DNA of 40,709 nt from Oscillospiraceae bacterium (GCA_015065805.1 SVPN01000015.1:1-40709), one strand, 5' to 3'; shown: positions 10,001-18,640, counted from the stretch's first letter. Translations and numbers: made by a program. The notes: a model not told the origin generated them from the letters alone.

Positions 10001-10706
10001 CGAGCGCGCTGTCGGCGCGAAGCATAAACGCATCCAGCTCGCGCAGGGTCGCGTAGGCGTTGGTGCGCAGGTTGGATTTTTCAACCTCGTGCTTGTTGGG
10101 GTCGGTGAAGAAGATATCCGGCAACAGGCAGAACGCGCGGATGATCGGCTTTTTGTTGCAGAAGTTTTCCAGATAGTTGCGCAGGTACAGCGACACGGGC
10201 AGCAGGATACCCGAACCGGTACCGCCGACCAGCGTCGAAACGATCAGCACGCGGATGGATTGCTCCATATTGTTGCTGTCAAGCAGCTGCAGCTTGTTGA
10301 TCGCTTCGTGCAGGCCCTTCAGGCGACCTTCGCGCACGCACATATCAAATGCCAGCTTCGACACGGCGCGGATCTGACCGGCACCCTCGGTGAGGGGCTT
10401 GTTCATCAGCTGCGGATTGATCGGAAAGGTGTTGTGGAACGCCTCGGGATCGTCGCGAAGTGCCTGACCGACCGTGATGCGGCGGGAGGTCTGCACGGTG
10501 TGCGCCATCGGTGCTTTCAGCTTGCGCTCACGCAGCTCGTTGGCGTCGGTATCCAGGAAAGCAAACTGGATGTTTTTCTTTTGCTCGTCACTGGCGCGCT
10601 CATACGCCATACCGACGATGGCGCAACCGGTGCCGCCCAGACCGACCAGCAGTGTGGGCGGCATATCGGTGACGACTTTTTTGGACGCGGGTGTTTTGGT
10701 TGACAT
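7065..10706 (-). CDS. Large tubulin/FtsZ-like protein (Tubulin_2 type)
   Basis: Predicted cytosolic GTPase of the tubulin/FtsZ superfamily. The N-terminus has a nucleotide-binding loop GLGGTGC (about 22-28), then FLDTDANEL (about 49-57). The diagnostic glycine-rich tubulin signature VGGTGSG lies near residues 161-167, followed by an N-x-YA-x-LREL segment typical of bacterial tubulin-like proteins. At 1213 residues it is about three times FtsZ length. The extra C-terminal region has a predicted coiled coil near 665-690 and a lysine/glutamate-rich tail. There is no signal peptide or membrane helix. ATG at 10706-10704 has AAGGAG (10715-10720) eight bases upstream. It lies 63 bases after the third VWA gene and before two membrane-protein genes, so a filament or scaffold working at the membrane is likely. 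Polymerisation and nucleotide use are inferred from the family. Confidence 0.85.
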   Translation of the reverse strand: MSTKTPASKKVVTDMPPTLLVGLGGTGCAIVGMAYERASDEQKKNIQFAFLDTDANELRERKLKAPMAHTVQTSRRITVGQALRDDPEAFHNTFPINPQLMNKPLTEGAGQIRAVSKLAFDMCVREGRLKGLHEAINKLQLLDSNNMEQSIRVLIVSTLVGGTGSGILLPVSLYLRNYLENFCNKKPIIRAFCLLPDIFFTDPNKHEVEKSNLRTNAYATLRELDAFMLRADSALGSEIRSRFTLKMPRPGTIDQYDEYEQNPLDYCFLFDAQNIKGETLTDLEEYKKHAAECIYVSSISRLHERLNSSEDNTILERCAQQGRNRYCGVGVSRLYYPSKKIVEYIALNWMKQAMTEDWLRYDNMVAAEAERRKNSRRSGTVQQALDEQEAYCQYVVEDFSGKSRNYLGVTINEETAEIGADGFTTGVARWDAYFNALHGYILDKCSNTVDDSCVSDAIAAGKKHLDNKESSYFTSDFNKLINQSRSLFNTVKKVADNTASVAADSRFSIDRYNPQDPTRIEHYLLIDNVPIHPNSARFFLYNLKRKFEHEKRQLNAKEVASVLLNGVTYTPLAVAENAINEFFTDPIHPAPGGKTVTLTMLATAFHKKNSLFGDSEFFTDATRAIESFNELLENIRAYFQSYIRLKIVEKALAFIEDLCKNYEQFYKDLSDEIKQIDRRIQRLEKSFPNRPGKSVIHVCASPECLQMLLEDCPNTVDSIKLTPEFKQKIFEAIYLNSTATPHKDRRQQQVQLIKSIISEDIFDFWVGSVNTEYGDKVNMTIVQALMKEAEYLEGYTDLDDVLQYVKDKKQEAEELAAPFIDKPVGQPYEIFAYGLHPDVQDEDDTFISSILEVFPGFKKDGEMGTDELLVMRALYNLKACDLKKFAAADPHLADPRADGSYFRDYVNRIDNILPDSAQSNIITPHLDRRWHFVGVLPDFEDETEEQRKVDAQKAFLIAFAYKYVRYDRDRYKFTDNRGDFISEQIVVSDGLCDKLHEVYEALSLSRPLVRDFLARFEKTTNTEKYEKGLSNRDFTDSLLYKKLSTLTLKKYHWFDAVSFLELPLLFKASVGHGSFKDDDAIAMLRNFIDLIEDYLTVFYPDNLQRTAYLARWLKEQTDLMLENVASQYNREEPKEGIHIIIQDPYADKLLRRLMTNILNYFERMGDIDDNAAELFEVYDDQWKVCIGEMTRAEADERAKERAEKKDGKKADGE

Positions 10707-10769
10707 AGTGATTTCTCCTTTACATATATAATGAAGAACAATAAAACCAACAAGTTTCTATACAGCCGA

Positions 10770-13445
10770 TCAGTGCTTTGAACAGAAAGACAAAACTGCC
10801 TGGCCGTTTTTACGGAGTTTGGAAGAGGTATAACCCATCGTGATTTTCGGATGCTTGGCAGGCGCACCTTTTTCAACAGCAGAGCGGTAATTTGCCAGTT
10901 CGCGAGCGGTGTTATCAATGGTAACACCGGCCTCGGATTGATCGACAGCATCGACAAAATATGCGGTGTGCTTGGATTTAGCACGGATCTTCATACCTGT
11001 ATAGTCAAGGCTGAAACCCCAACCGTTAAAGGTCTGAACCGGAACCTGAAATTCCACATCAATGGAGGCGGTTACCGGCACAAACGGAATCAGTACCGTC
11101 AGCCAAGTGGAGAAATTCCTGTAAGGACGGCACACCTCCGGGTCGGCGGAGGGGTTGTGAGTGCTTTTGTAATAGATCGCTTTCGGCAGATATTTCTTAC
11201 AGATGACATAGCCGAAGAGGAGAAACAGGATGATTCCGATCACCAGCAGGACCCCCAGGATCTCAGCGGGTGTCCACACACGTGTGACACCGAGCTGTCC
11301 TTCGTCGGTTGCGGTGTGGGTGAAGCCCGCACGTTCGATGACGGCGGTCACCTTGAAGTCGTCCTTGCCGTCCAAGGACTTGCGCTGGATGTCCGCTTTG
11401 CCCTGCGCCAGGAAGGTCAGGGTGCCGGTCGCGGGACCGTCTGCCGTGTAAGGATCCAGCGTGACATCGCTGACGCTCAGGAGCGGGACCTCGTTGCCGT
11501 GATCGTCCTCCACAAGCCGTTCCCTCTTCATTTCACCGGTCAGCGTCAGCGCATCGTACTGCGCTTTGGTGAGCGGGTTACCGTTCCACGTGATCTCCAC
11601 ACGGGCGGTAGGTTGCGGATCGTTGAAGGAGGTGCTTTCAATGTCATCGGGCGTGATCGCGGTGATGACCGCCTTGAAGCCGCCTTCCTTTTCGATCGGG
11701 ATCACATCGTTGTAGATCTCGGCGATGCCGGTATCCGACCCCTTGAAGGTGACACGACCTTCTTCGGTCAGCGTTGCCACGGCGGTGAAGGATACTTCAC
11801 CCGTGCCGGTGGCTTCGTAATTGTCGTTTTTGAGCTTGGGGCGAACGGTGAAGCTGTGGTCGTTGTTTTTGACGGGCTCGAAGAAATCCACCCCGTCGCT
11901 GTTGAGCTCCAGTGCGCACACGCGCCACTCGTCCGCCGTCAGCGCACTGCCGTCCTCGTGGGTGACCTTGACGGTGTAGCCGTCGGTCGTTCCCTCCATT
12001 TCGGACAGAATGTACTCCCGTTTTTCGGGATCCACGGTAACCGTCAGGTCATACACCTCATAGTCGGCTACGGAGAATGCCATTGCTGTGTCGGTGGAGA
12101 TGTAGGTCAGGTATTTGGCAATGACCGAAAGGACGGCATTGCCGACCCCGAGCTCGACCTGTTGCGGGCCGGATTGATGGATGGGTGCCTGCGGCACGCC
12201 GCCCGATGTCACGGTGAATGTATAATCCACATCAAAATCGAGGTTTTTGATCGGCTGACCGTGCATAGCGTGCCCTTCGGGGTAGGTGAGGAAGTAGTCA
12301 ACGTTGAAGGTGCCGATGCTGATGTCGGCGCCGTCCTCCACGCGCGCACCGTCCTTGTCGGTGACGGTCAGCTCTACATCCAGACTGGGCTTATAATACA
12401 CATTATACGTTGTGGCCTTAATATCCAGATCGTAGGAGCCTTCGGGGATGTAACTGCCGTTTTTCGGCTTGAACACGGCGATCTCGCCGCCCAGTCCTTC
12501 GGCGACGTGCACATTCTGCAGGCCGTTGATCTGGCTGTTATTCGGGCTTTGGGATGCCTTGTCCTTGTCCGCTTCGGTCAGCGAAGCACCGACCGTAAAC
12601 TTGGAAGTGCCGTCGATATCGCCGATCGACACATCCGCACCCTGCGCAAACACCACGATCTCGCTGGCGGGCAGATCCAGCACGATCTTGCCGCTGTTGA
12701 CGGGATGATCGGGACGCTGGAACACGCGCTGAGCAACCTGCTTGATGCGGTTGAGGATGGAATCCTCGCCCTTGATGTTGTTCGGCGTGGCGTTGAGCAC
12801 CTCGACCGCATCGGTCGGCGTGGGCTGGATCGCCGCTTCGCCGATGGCAAGGTAGGTGACCTTGACGTCATCGTTCGGCGCGTTGCGGAATACTGCGTCC
12901 AGATCGGCGGAGGTCTGGTCGTTGAGGAACGATTCACCGTCGGTAAACACCACTAAATGGCGCTCATCGTACTCGCCGCCCTTGGCAGTCAGATCGTTGT
13001 AGGCGGTCGGAATACTGTTGAAATAGGTGCCGTTTGTGTCGGTGACGGTGTCGAGGATCTTTTTGATGTTTTTGACCTTGTGCTCGCTTTTGCCGGACAG
13101 ATTCGCAAGGCGGGGCGGCGCAGAGGTCTTTTCGTCGTTGCCGAAGGTGGTGAAATCACTCATAAAGTAGACATTCATCACGTCGTTTTCCTGCATCATC
13201 GCGTACAGGATCATAAGGGAATATTTGGCCTCCGACCACGCGGTGGAGACGATCTGACTGTAATCGTAATCGACCCACGCGATCATCGAGTTGGAGTCGT
13301 CATACACCACGTTGATCAGACGGGACGCAGAGTCGGTTTCCTCCGTTGCGGCAAGCACGGGGGTGACCGTCACGGTGCCGAGCAACAGCAACAGCGACAG
13401 CAGCACTGCCGCCGCACGGCGAAAAAGGGAAACTCGTCGGAACAT
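10770..13445 (-). CDS. Secreted VWA-domain protein 3, single-pass
   Basis: An 891-residue paralogue of the two preceding genes. A signal peptide (about 1-33, ending VLA-ATEE) precedes a von Willebrand A domain with the MIDAS motif D49-D-S51-N-S53, a GTYF segment and FTDGES. Ig-like beta-rich modules follow, then one membrane helix (about 723-748) and a C-terminal tail of about 130 residues beginning near YYKSTHNP and CRPY. Most of the protein, including the metal-binding VWA face, should be outside the cell and the tail inside. ATG at 13445-13443 was chosen over an upstream in-frame ATG because AGGAGG lies just before it and the signal peptide begins there. VWA domains usually bind protein ligands through a divalent metal. 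The ligand here is unknown. Confidence 0.85.
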   Translation of the reverse strand: MFRRVSLFRRAAAVLLSLLLLLGTVTVTPVLAATEETDSASRLINVVYDDSNSMIAWVDYDYSQIVSTAWSEAKYSLMILYAMMQENDVMNVYFMSDFTTFGNDEKTSAPPRLANLSGKSEHKVKNIKKILDTVTDTNGTYFNSIPTAYNDLTAKGGEYDERHLVVFTDGESFLNDQTSADLDAVFRNAPNDDVKVTYLAIGEAAIQPTPTDAVEVLNATPNNIKGEDSILNRIKQVAQRVFQRPDHPVNSGKIVLDLPASEIVVFAQGADVSIGDIDGTSKFTVGASLTEADKDKASQSPNNSQINGLQNVHVAEGLGGEIAVFKPKNGSYIPEGSYDLDIKATTYNVYYKPSLDVELTVTDKDGARVEDGADISIGTFNVDYFLTYPEGHAMHGQPIKNLDFDVDYTFTVTSGGVPQAPIHQSGPQQVELGVGNAVLSVIAKYLTYISTDTAMAFSVADYEVYDLTVTVDPEKREYILSEMEGTTDGYTVKVTHEDGSALTADEWRVCALELNSDGVDFFEPVKNNDHSFTVRPKLKNDNYEATGTGEVSFTAVATLTEEGRVTFKGSDTGIAEIYNDVIPIEKEGGFKAVITAITPDDIESTSFNDPQPTARVEITWNGNPLTKAQYDALTLTGEMKRERLVEDDHGNEVPLLSVSDVTLDPYTADGPATGTLTFLAQGKADIQRKSLDGKDDFKVTAVIERAGFTHTATDEGQLGVTRVWTPAEILGVLLVIGIILFLLFGYVICKKYLPKAIYYKSTHNPSADPEVCRPYRNFSTWLTVLIPFVPVTASIDVEFQVPVQTFNGWGFSLDYTGMKIRAKSKHTAYFVDAVDQSEAGVTIDNTARELANYRSAVEKGAPAKHPKITMGYTSSKLRKNGQAVLSFCSKH

Positions 13446-13510
13446 AGGCTTTTCCTCCTCGAAGAAGAGATTGTTAATAAGATCGGAAAATAACAGTATG
13501 CGGGAACGAA

Positions 13511-15808
13511 TCAGCGTTTGGTGCAAAAAGATACAACCACCTGGCCGTTTTTGCGAAGCTTGGACGATGTATAATTCAGGACAATTTTCGGCCGTTTGGA
13601 TTGTGTACCCCTTTCCAACGATGCTCGGTAGACTGCCAGTTCTCGGGTGCTGTTGTCAAGAGTAATACCGGATGCGGATTGATCGACGGCATCGGCAAAA
13701 TACGCGGAATGCTTGTCTTTGGCAGAGATTTTCATTCCTGCGTAGTCATTGACTAATCCCCAACCGTTAAAGGTCTGAACAGGAATCTGAAATTCCACCT
13801 GAATAGAAGCGGTTACCGGCATAAAAGGAACCAACACCGTCAACCAGGTGGTGAAACTCCTGTAGGGGCGGCAAACCTCCGGATCGGCAGTCGGATTGTG
13901 GGTGCTTTTATAGTAGATCGCTCTTGGCAGATATTTTTTACAAATCACGTAGCCGAACAGGATGAACAAAACCCCGCCGATCGCCAGCACAATGCCCATA
14001 ATCTCAAAGATCGTCCAGGTGCGCTCAACCTGCAAGCGTCCCTTGGCGGTTGCGGTGATAGCCTGATCGGCTTGTCCGAGCGTTGCCGTGACGGTAAAGG
14101 CGTCGTTGCCGGGGATCTCGGTGCGTTGCACCTCGTGACCGCCGTTGGCGATAAAGGCGATCATACCCGTTGTCGGCTTGCCCTCCTCAAACGGATCAAG
14201 CGTCACGTTGGTGATCGCGATCAGTTCAATGCCATCCGCAACAAAGATCTTCTTGTCCATTTCGGCGGACAGAGACAGCAGGTCATACTGCTCCTTTGTG
14301 AGCGGCTGACCGCACCACGTGACCGTCACGCGAACGGTGGGGGCGGGGTCGTTGAAGGAGCCGCTGTAAATGGGATCGGGCTGTATGTCGGTGATGCGCA
14401 CCTTCAGACCCGCGTCCTTGTCAACCGTGAAATTCATACCGGCATCGGTGGACACATAGGTCAGATAACGCGCGGTGACGGTCACGACCGTCTTGCCCTC
14501 GTGCAGCTCGATGGACTGCGGACCGTTTCCTTCAACGGAGGAGGTCTGCTTGCCGTCGGTATGTACCGTCAGTGTATAGCGCACGTCAAAGCCTAAATCG
14601 GTGACGGGCTGACCGTGCTTCTGATGCCCCTCGGGATAGGTCAGAAAATAGTCTGCCGTGTAAGGACCCGAGGCGATCCTGTCGCCGTCCTTGACGATAT
14701 TGCCGGACATATCGGTGATTTTCAGCTGCACATCCAGGCAGGGCTTGCAATACACGGTGTAGGTGGTTGCCTGTACATCGAGCGTGTAGGTCGCTTCGGG
14801 GAAGAAGGTGCCCGACTGCGGCTTAAAGACGGCAACCTCGCCGCTGAGTCCTTCGGCGATCAGCACGTTTTCAAGACCGCCGATCTGGGTTTGCGTGAGA
14901 TCGGGATAGGCGGTTGCCTTGTCCTTATCCTTTTGTGTCAGCGCGGCGGAAAAGCTCGCTTTCGTTGCACCTTGGATGTCGCCGATCGACACATCCTTGC
15001 CCTGCGCAAACACCACGATCTCGCTGACGGGGTAGTTGATCGTCAGCTTGCCGTTGTCCGGCATCTGCGGCTCACGCTGAAAGATGTGGCGGGCGGCTTC
15101 CTCAACGCAGTTGAGGATGGAGTCGGCACTGCCGACGTTGTCGGGGATCGCACCCAGCACCTTGACGGCGTCATTGTCCGCGTTCGGACGGATGGCGTTC
15201 TGTCCGATGGCAAGGTAGGTGACCTTGATGCGGTCATCCTCGGCAGAGTCAAACAGGGAGTTCAGGTCCGAGGAGCCCTCGTTGTTGTAAAAGCCCTCAC
15301 CGTCGGTCAGCACGATCAGGTGGCGCTCGTCATATGAGCCGCCGTTCTTTTTGAGATCCTTGTATGCCTTGCGGATACTGCTGAAGAAGGTGCCGCCCGT
15401 GTAGGTGGTGGCGTTGAGGATCTTTTGGATGTTGGCGTTTTTCTGACTGTCCTTGCCCGAAAGATCCCTCAGCAGCGGCTCGGCGGCTTCGTTTTCGTTG
15501 CCGCCGTCCTGCGCGGGAGCAAAATCGCTCATAAAATACACGTTCATCACGTCGTTTTCCTGCATCATCGCGTGCAGGATCATCAGCGAGTACTTCGCTT
15601 CACTCCAGGCGGTGGATACGTGCTTGGGAACCGCGTTGATCATCGCGATCATCGAGTTGGAATCGTCGTACACCACGTGGATCAGACGCGAGGTGGCTTT
15701 TTGCTCCTCGGTCGCGGCAAGCACGGGGGATACCGTAAGCGAGGACACAAGCATCAGCAGGCAGAGAAGAACCGAAACGAACGAAAGGATACGGGAACGG
15801 ATACACAT
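13511..15808 (-). CDS. Secreted VWA-domain protein 2, single-pass, shortened
   Basis: The 765-residue middle paralogue of the trio. It has a signal peptide (about 1-32), MIDAS D48-D-S50-N-S52, a VLTDGEGF segment, beta-rich ectodomain, a membrane helix (about 598-622) and a conserved cytosolic tail with CRPYRSF. Compared with its two neighbours it lacks one internal module of about 127 residues, the one containing DPEKR and THEDGSALTADEW in the others. The sequence jumps from the YLTYVSTD segment straight to GLKVRITDI. ATG at 15808-15806 follows GAGGAG and starts the signal peptide. An earlier in-frame start would overlap the upstream gene and add a non-signal extension. It lies 43 bases after gene 1 of the operon. 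Confidence 0.85.
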   Translation of the reverse strand: MCIRSRILSFVSVLLCLLMLVSSLTVSPVLAATEEQKATSRLIHVVYDDSNSMIAMINAVPKHVSTAWSEAKYSLMILHAMMQENDVMNVYFMSDFAPAQDGGNENEAAEPLLRDLSGKDSQKNANIQKILNATTYTGGTFFSSIRKAYKDLKKNGGSYDERHLIVLTDGEGFYNNEGSSDLNSLFDSAEDDRIKVTYLAIGQNAIRPNADNDAVKVLGAIPDNVGSADSILNCVEEAARHIFQREPQMPDNGKLTINYPVSEIVVFAQGKDVSIGDIQGATKASFSAALTQKDKDKATAYPDLTQTQIGGLENVLIAEGLSGEVAVFKPQSGTFFPEATYTLDVQATTYTVYCKPCLDVQLKITDMSGNIVKDGDRIASGPYTADYFLTYPEGHQKHGQPVTDLGFDVRYTLTVHTDGKQTSSVEGNGPQSIELHEGKTVVTVTARYLTYVSTDAGMNFTVDKDAGLKVRITDIQPDPIYSGSFNDPAPTVRVTVTWCGQPLTKEQYDLLSLSAEMDKKIFVADGIELIAITNVTLDPFEEGKPTTGMIAFIANGGHEVQRTEIPGNDAFTVTATLGQADQAITATAKGRLQVERTWTIFEIMGIVLAIGGVLFILFGYVICKKYLPRAIYYKSTHNPTADPEVCRPYRSFTTWLTVLVPFMPVTASIQVEFQIPVQTFNGWGLVNDYAGMKISAKDKHSAYFADAVDQSASGITLDNSTRELAVYRASLERGTQSKRPKIVLNYTSSKLRKNGQVVVSFCTKR

Positions 15809-15851
15809 AGAGACATTCTCCTCAATGCAAAAATAGCGAAACGGGATCCGA

Positions 15852-18530
15852 TCAGGGCTTATCGCAGAAGGTAACGACAACGTTACCGTCTTTTTTCAGC
15901 TTGGAGCCAACATAATTCAAGGGGATCTGAGGTGTCGGGGAATGCAGACCTCTATCAACAGCAGCGACGAAAGCCGCTAAAGGTCTGGCGGAGCTGTCAA
16001 GGGTATAACCCGCTTTTGATTGGTCAACAGCATTTACGAATAACGCGGAGTTTTTGTTCTTGGCGCGGATCGCCATTCCGGCGTAATCGGTCATCAGTGC
16101 AAATCCGCCGCCGACTGCAGCGGGAAACGGAAACTCTATTTCAATTGAAGAGGCAACCGGCACATACGGAAGCAACGTTAATACCTTTATATTTCCGAGC
16201 TTGTACGGGCGGCAAACCTCGGGAGTCGCAGTCGGGTCAAAGGTTTTTTTATAATAAATGGCTTTCGGCAGATATTTTTTTACGCCGGGGATGTAACCGA
16301 TGCCGATGATAAGAATCAGCGCGATCGGGATCACGATCCCCAAAATCTCGATCAGTGTCCACGCTCTGCCGATGTTGAGATTGCCTTCGTCGGTGTAGGT
16401 GACGGTGACACCTTCGCGTTCAATCGTTGCCGTGACGGTGAAACCGCCCTTACCCTTGAGGGTCGTGCGCTGGGTTTCGGCAGAGCCCTGTGCCAGGAAG
16501 GTCAGGGTCGCGGCGGCGGGTGCATCCGCCGTGAACGGGTCGAGCGCGATGTCGCTGATGGCGATCAGCTCCACCTCGTTGCCGTTATCGTCCGTGACGG
16601 TGACGGGCTTCTTCATGTCCGCTGTCAGCGTGAGCGCGTCGTACTGCGCCTGCGTCAGGGGGTTGCCGTTCCACGTGATCGTCACGCGGGCGGTGGGTTG
16701 CGGGCTGTTGAAGCTGTCGCTCTTGATGCTGCCCGGGGTGATATCGGTGATCGTCACCTTCAGACCGCCGTCCTTGCCGACGGCTAACACATCGTTGTAG
16801 ATATCGGCGATGCCGTCCGCGGAGCTCTTGTGAGTGATGCGGTCGGCTTCGGTGATCACGGCGATTGCCTTGAACGGCACCTCACCCGAGCCGGTGGCTT
16901 CGTAGCTGCCGTTTCTGAGCTTGGGACGTACCGTGAAGCTGTGATCGTTGTTCTTGACAGGGTCAAAGAAATCCACGCCCTCGGAGGTGAGCTCCGGCGA
17001 GCAACGGCGCCATTCGTCCGCCGTCAGCGCACTGCCGTCCTCGTGGGTGACCTTGACGGTGTAGCCGTCCTTGACGGATTCCATTTCCGAGAGGATGTAA
17101 TCGCGCTTTTCGGGATCGAGGGTGACCTTCAGTTCGTAGATATTGCGGTCGGTCACCGTGAAATGCACGGAGGTGTCCGTGGAGATGTAGGTCAGGTATT
17201 TGGCAATGACGGTCACGACAAGATTGCCTTCTTCGGGGGTGATCTCCTTCGGGCCGGGGCCTTTGAGGGTCTGCGGAGTCGAGCCCGACAGCACGCTCAG
17301 GGTATAATCCACCTCAAAGCCGAGATCCTTGATCGGTGTGCCGTGCAGGGCGTGACCCTCGGGATAGGTCAGCGCGTAATCGACCGTGTAAGTGCCGACG
17401 TCAACGTCGTCGCCGTCCTTGACGGTCATACCGTCCTTGTCGGTAATGGTCAGCACCACGTCGAGATAAGGCTTGTAATATACGCTGTACGTGGTGGCGT
17501 TCTTGACATCCAGCGTGTAGGTGCCTTCGGGGAGGTAGTCACCCGATGCCGGTTTGAACACGGCAACCTCGCCGCCGAGTCCCTTGGCGACGGTTATGTT
17601 TTTTTCACCTTGAATATCGGCGTTGTCGGGGGTGGCGCTCGCCTTATCCTTGTCAGCATCGGTCAGTGCTGCGGAAAAGCTTGATTTGACGGCGCCGTCG
17701 ATATCACCGACGGACACATTGGCGCCCTGTGCGAACACCACGATCTCGCTGACGGGGAAGTTCAGTGTCAGCAGGCCGTTTTCGCCGGGATTGTCGTTGC
17801 GCTGGAACACGCGCATCGCCACTTCTTTGATGCGGTTGAGGATGGAATCCTCGCCGGTGGGGTTGTCGGGAACGGCGTTGAACACGCGCACGCTGTCTTC
17901 GGTTTCGGTGGGCTTGAGGGTGTTCTCGCCGATGGCAAGATAGGTCACCTTGATGCCGTCGGTTTCCGCGGAGGCGAACAGTGCGTCCAGATCCTTCTCC
18001 TTTTCACCGCCGGTGAAGTTGTTGCCGTCGGTCAGCACGATCAGGTGACGTTCGTCATAGGAACCGCCGTCAGCCACCAGATCGTTGTATGCTCTGCGGA
18101 TGCTTTCAAACCACGTGGCATGGGTGTCGGTGGTCTTGTTGAGAATTTTCTGAATATTGGCGATTTTTTCCGCATCGGTCTTGCTGGCAAGGGCCTTCAG
18201 ACCTGCTTCGGCGTCTTGGTTGTTCTTGAAATCGCTCATATAGTAGACGTTCATCACGTCATCCGCCTGCGCCATCGCATACAGGATCATCAGCGAGTAC
18301 TTCGCCTCACTCCAGGCGGTGGTTTTGCGGTGTCCGTAACCGGGGTCGTTCCACGCGATCATCGAGTTGGAGTCATCGTACACCACATTGATCAGGCGGG
18401 AAGCAAGAGGCCCCTCCTCTGTGGCGGCGGTGACGGGGAGAACGGTAAAACCGCTCACAAGAAGAACCAGCGTCAGAAAGCAAACCAGAACGCGGGAAAA
18501 CCGCCGGGCAGATGCGGTGTGTGTCAGCAT
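15852..18530 (-). CDS. Secreted VWA-domain protein 1, single-pass, first gene of operon
   Basis: An 892-residue protein with a signal peptide (about 1-35), a VWA domain with complete MIDAS residues (D52, S54, S56; TDG near 170), repeated Ig-like beta modules, one membrane helix (about 727-750) and a tail of about 140 residues with CRPYK. The ectodomain contains the roughly 127-residue module shared with VWA protein 3 and missing from protein 2. The start at 18530-18528 has a textbook AGGAGG seven bases upstream. The operon promoter is at 18611-18640. Orientation and domain order suggest an outward-facing sensor or adhesin whose tail could contact the cytosolic tubulin-like protein encoded two genes later. 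That contact is inference. Confidence 0.85.
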   Translation of the reverse strand: MLTHTASARRFSRVLVCFLTLVLLVSGFTVLPVTAATEEGPLASRLINVVYDDSNSMIAWNDPGYGHRKTTAWSEAKYSLMILYAMAQADDVMNVYYMSDFKNNQDAEAGLKALASKTDAEKIANIQKILNKTTDTHATWFESIRRAYNDLVADGGSYDERHLIVLTDGNNFTGGEKEKDLDALFASAETDGIKVTYLAIGENTLKPTETEDSVRVFNAVPDNPTGEDSILNRIKEVAMRVFQRNDNPGENGLLTLNFPVSEIVVFAQGANVSVGDIDGAVKSSFSAALTDADKDKASATPDNADIQGEKNITVAKGLGGEVAVFKPASGDYLPEGTYTLDVKNATTYSVYYKPYLDVVLTITDKDGMTVKDGDDVDVGTYTVDYALTYPEGHALHGTPIKDLGFEVDYTLSVLSGSTPQTLKGPGPKEITPEEGNLVVTVIAKYLTYISTDTSVHFTVTDRNIYELKVTLDPEKRDYILSEMESVKDGYTVKVTHEDGSALTADEWRRCSPELTSEGVDFFDPVKNNDHSFTVRPKLRNGSYEATGSGEVPFKAIAVITEADRITHKSSADGIADIYNDVLAVGKDGGLKVTITDITPGSIKSDSFNSPQPTARVTITWNGNPLTQAQYDALTLTADMKKPVTVTDDNGNEVELIAISDIALDPFTADAPAAATLTFLAQGSAETQRTTLKGKGGFTVTATIEREGVTVTYTDEGNLNIGRAWTLIEILGIVIPIALILIIGIGYIPGVKKYLPKAIYYKKTFDPTATPEVCRPYKLGNIKVLTLLPYVPVASSIEIEFPFPAAVGGGFALMTDYAGMAIRAKNKNSALFVNAVDQSKAGYTLDSSARPLAAFVAAVDRGLHSPTPQIPLNYVGSKLKKDGNVVVTFCDKP

Positions 18531-18558
18531 AACAGAACCTCCTGTGACGATATCGCGG

Positions 18559-18584
18559 AAAAAACGGGGAAATCGCCCCATTTT
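18559..18584 (-). terminator. Possible leader attenuator hairpin
   Basis: On the minus strand, within the 5' leader of the VWA operon, AAAATGGGG pairs with CCCCGTTTT around a six-base loop and continues into a run of T. A U-tract directly after a G/C stem is the pattern of an intrinsic terminator. It lies between the promoter and the first ribosome site, where it could act as an attenuator. The GC part of the stem is only four base pairs, so efficiency is uncertain. Confidence 0.4.
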
Positions 18585-18610
18585 CGACTTTTTTCGAATA
18601 TATTTTATGC

Positions 18611-18640
18611 ATTATATCATATGTGAATAAATTGTGTCAA
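18611..18640 (-). promoter_or_regulatory. Consensus sigma-A promoter of the VWA/tubulin-like operon
   Basis: The minus strand has TTGACA (18640-18635) and TATAAT (18616-18611), both perfect, with an 18-base spacer. Transcription would begin near 18604, giving a leader of about 75 bases before the ATG at 18530. Confidence 0.85.

Noticed and set aside
8616-10703. Long plus-strand open frame (695 codons) opposite the tubulin-like gene
   Set aside because: Antisense shadow of GC-biased codons; the sense protein carries clear tubulin motifs and a good start site.
10725-10753. Possible internal promoter (TTGTTG-N17-TATATA) before the tubulin-like gene
   Set aside because: Transcription would begin around or inside the ribosome site at 10715-10720, leaving no usable leader; the AT-rich gap explains the match.
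483-18530. Defence-system interpretation of the VWA/tubulin-like operon
   Set aside because: No nuclease, toxin pair, nucleotide cyclase or intact helicase is visible, and the VWA domains are secreted, which fits envelope work better than intracellular phage sensing.
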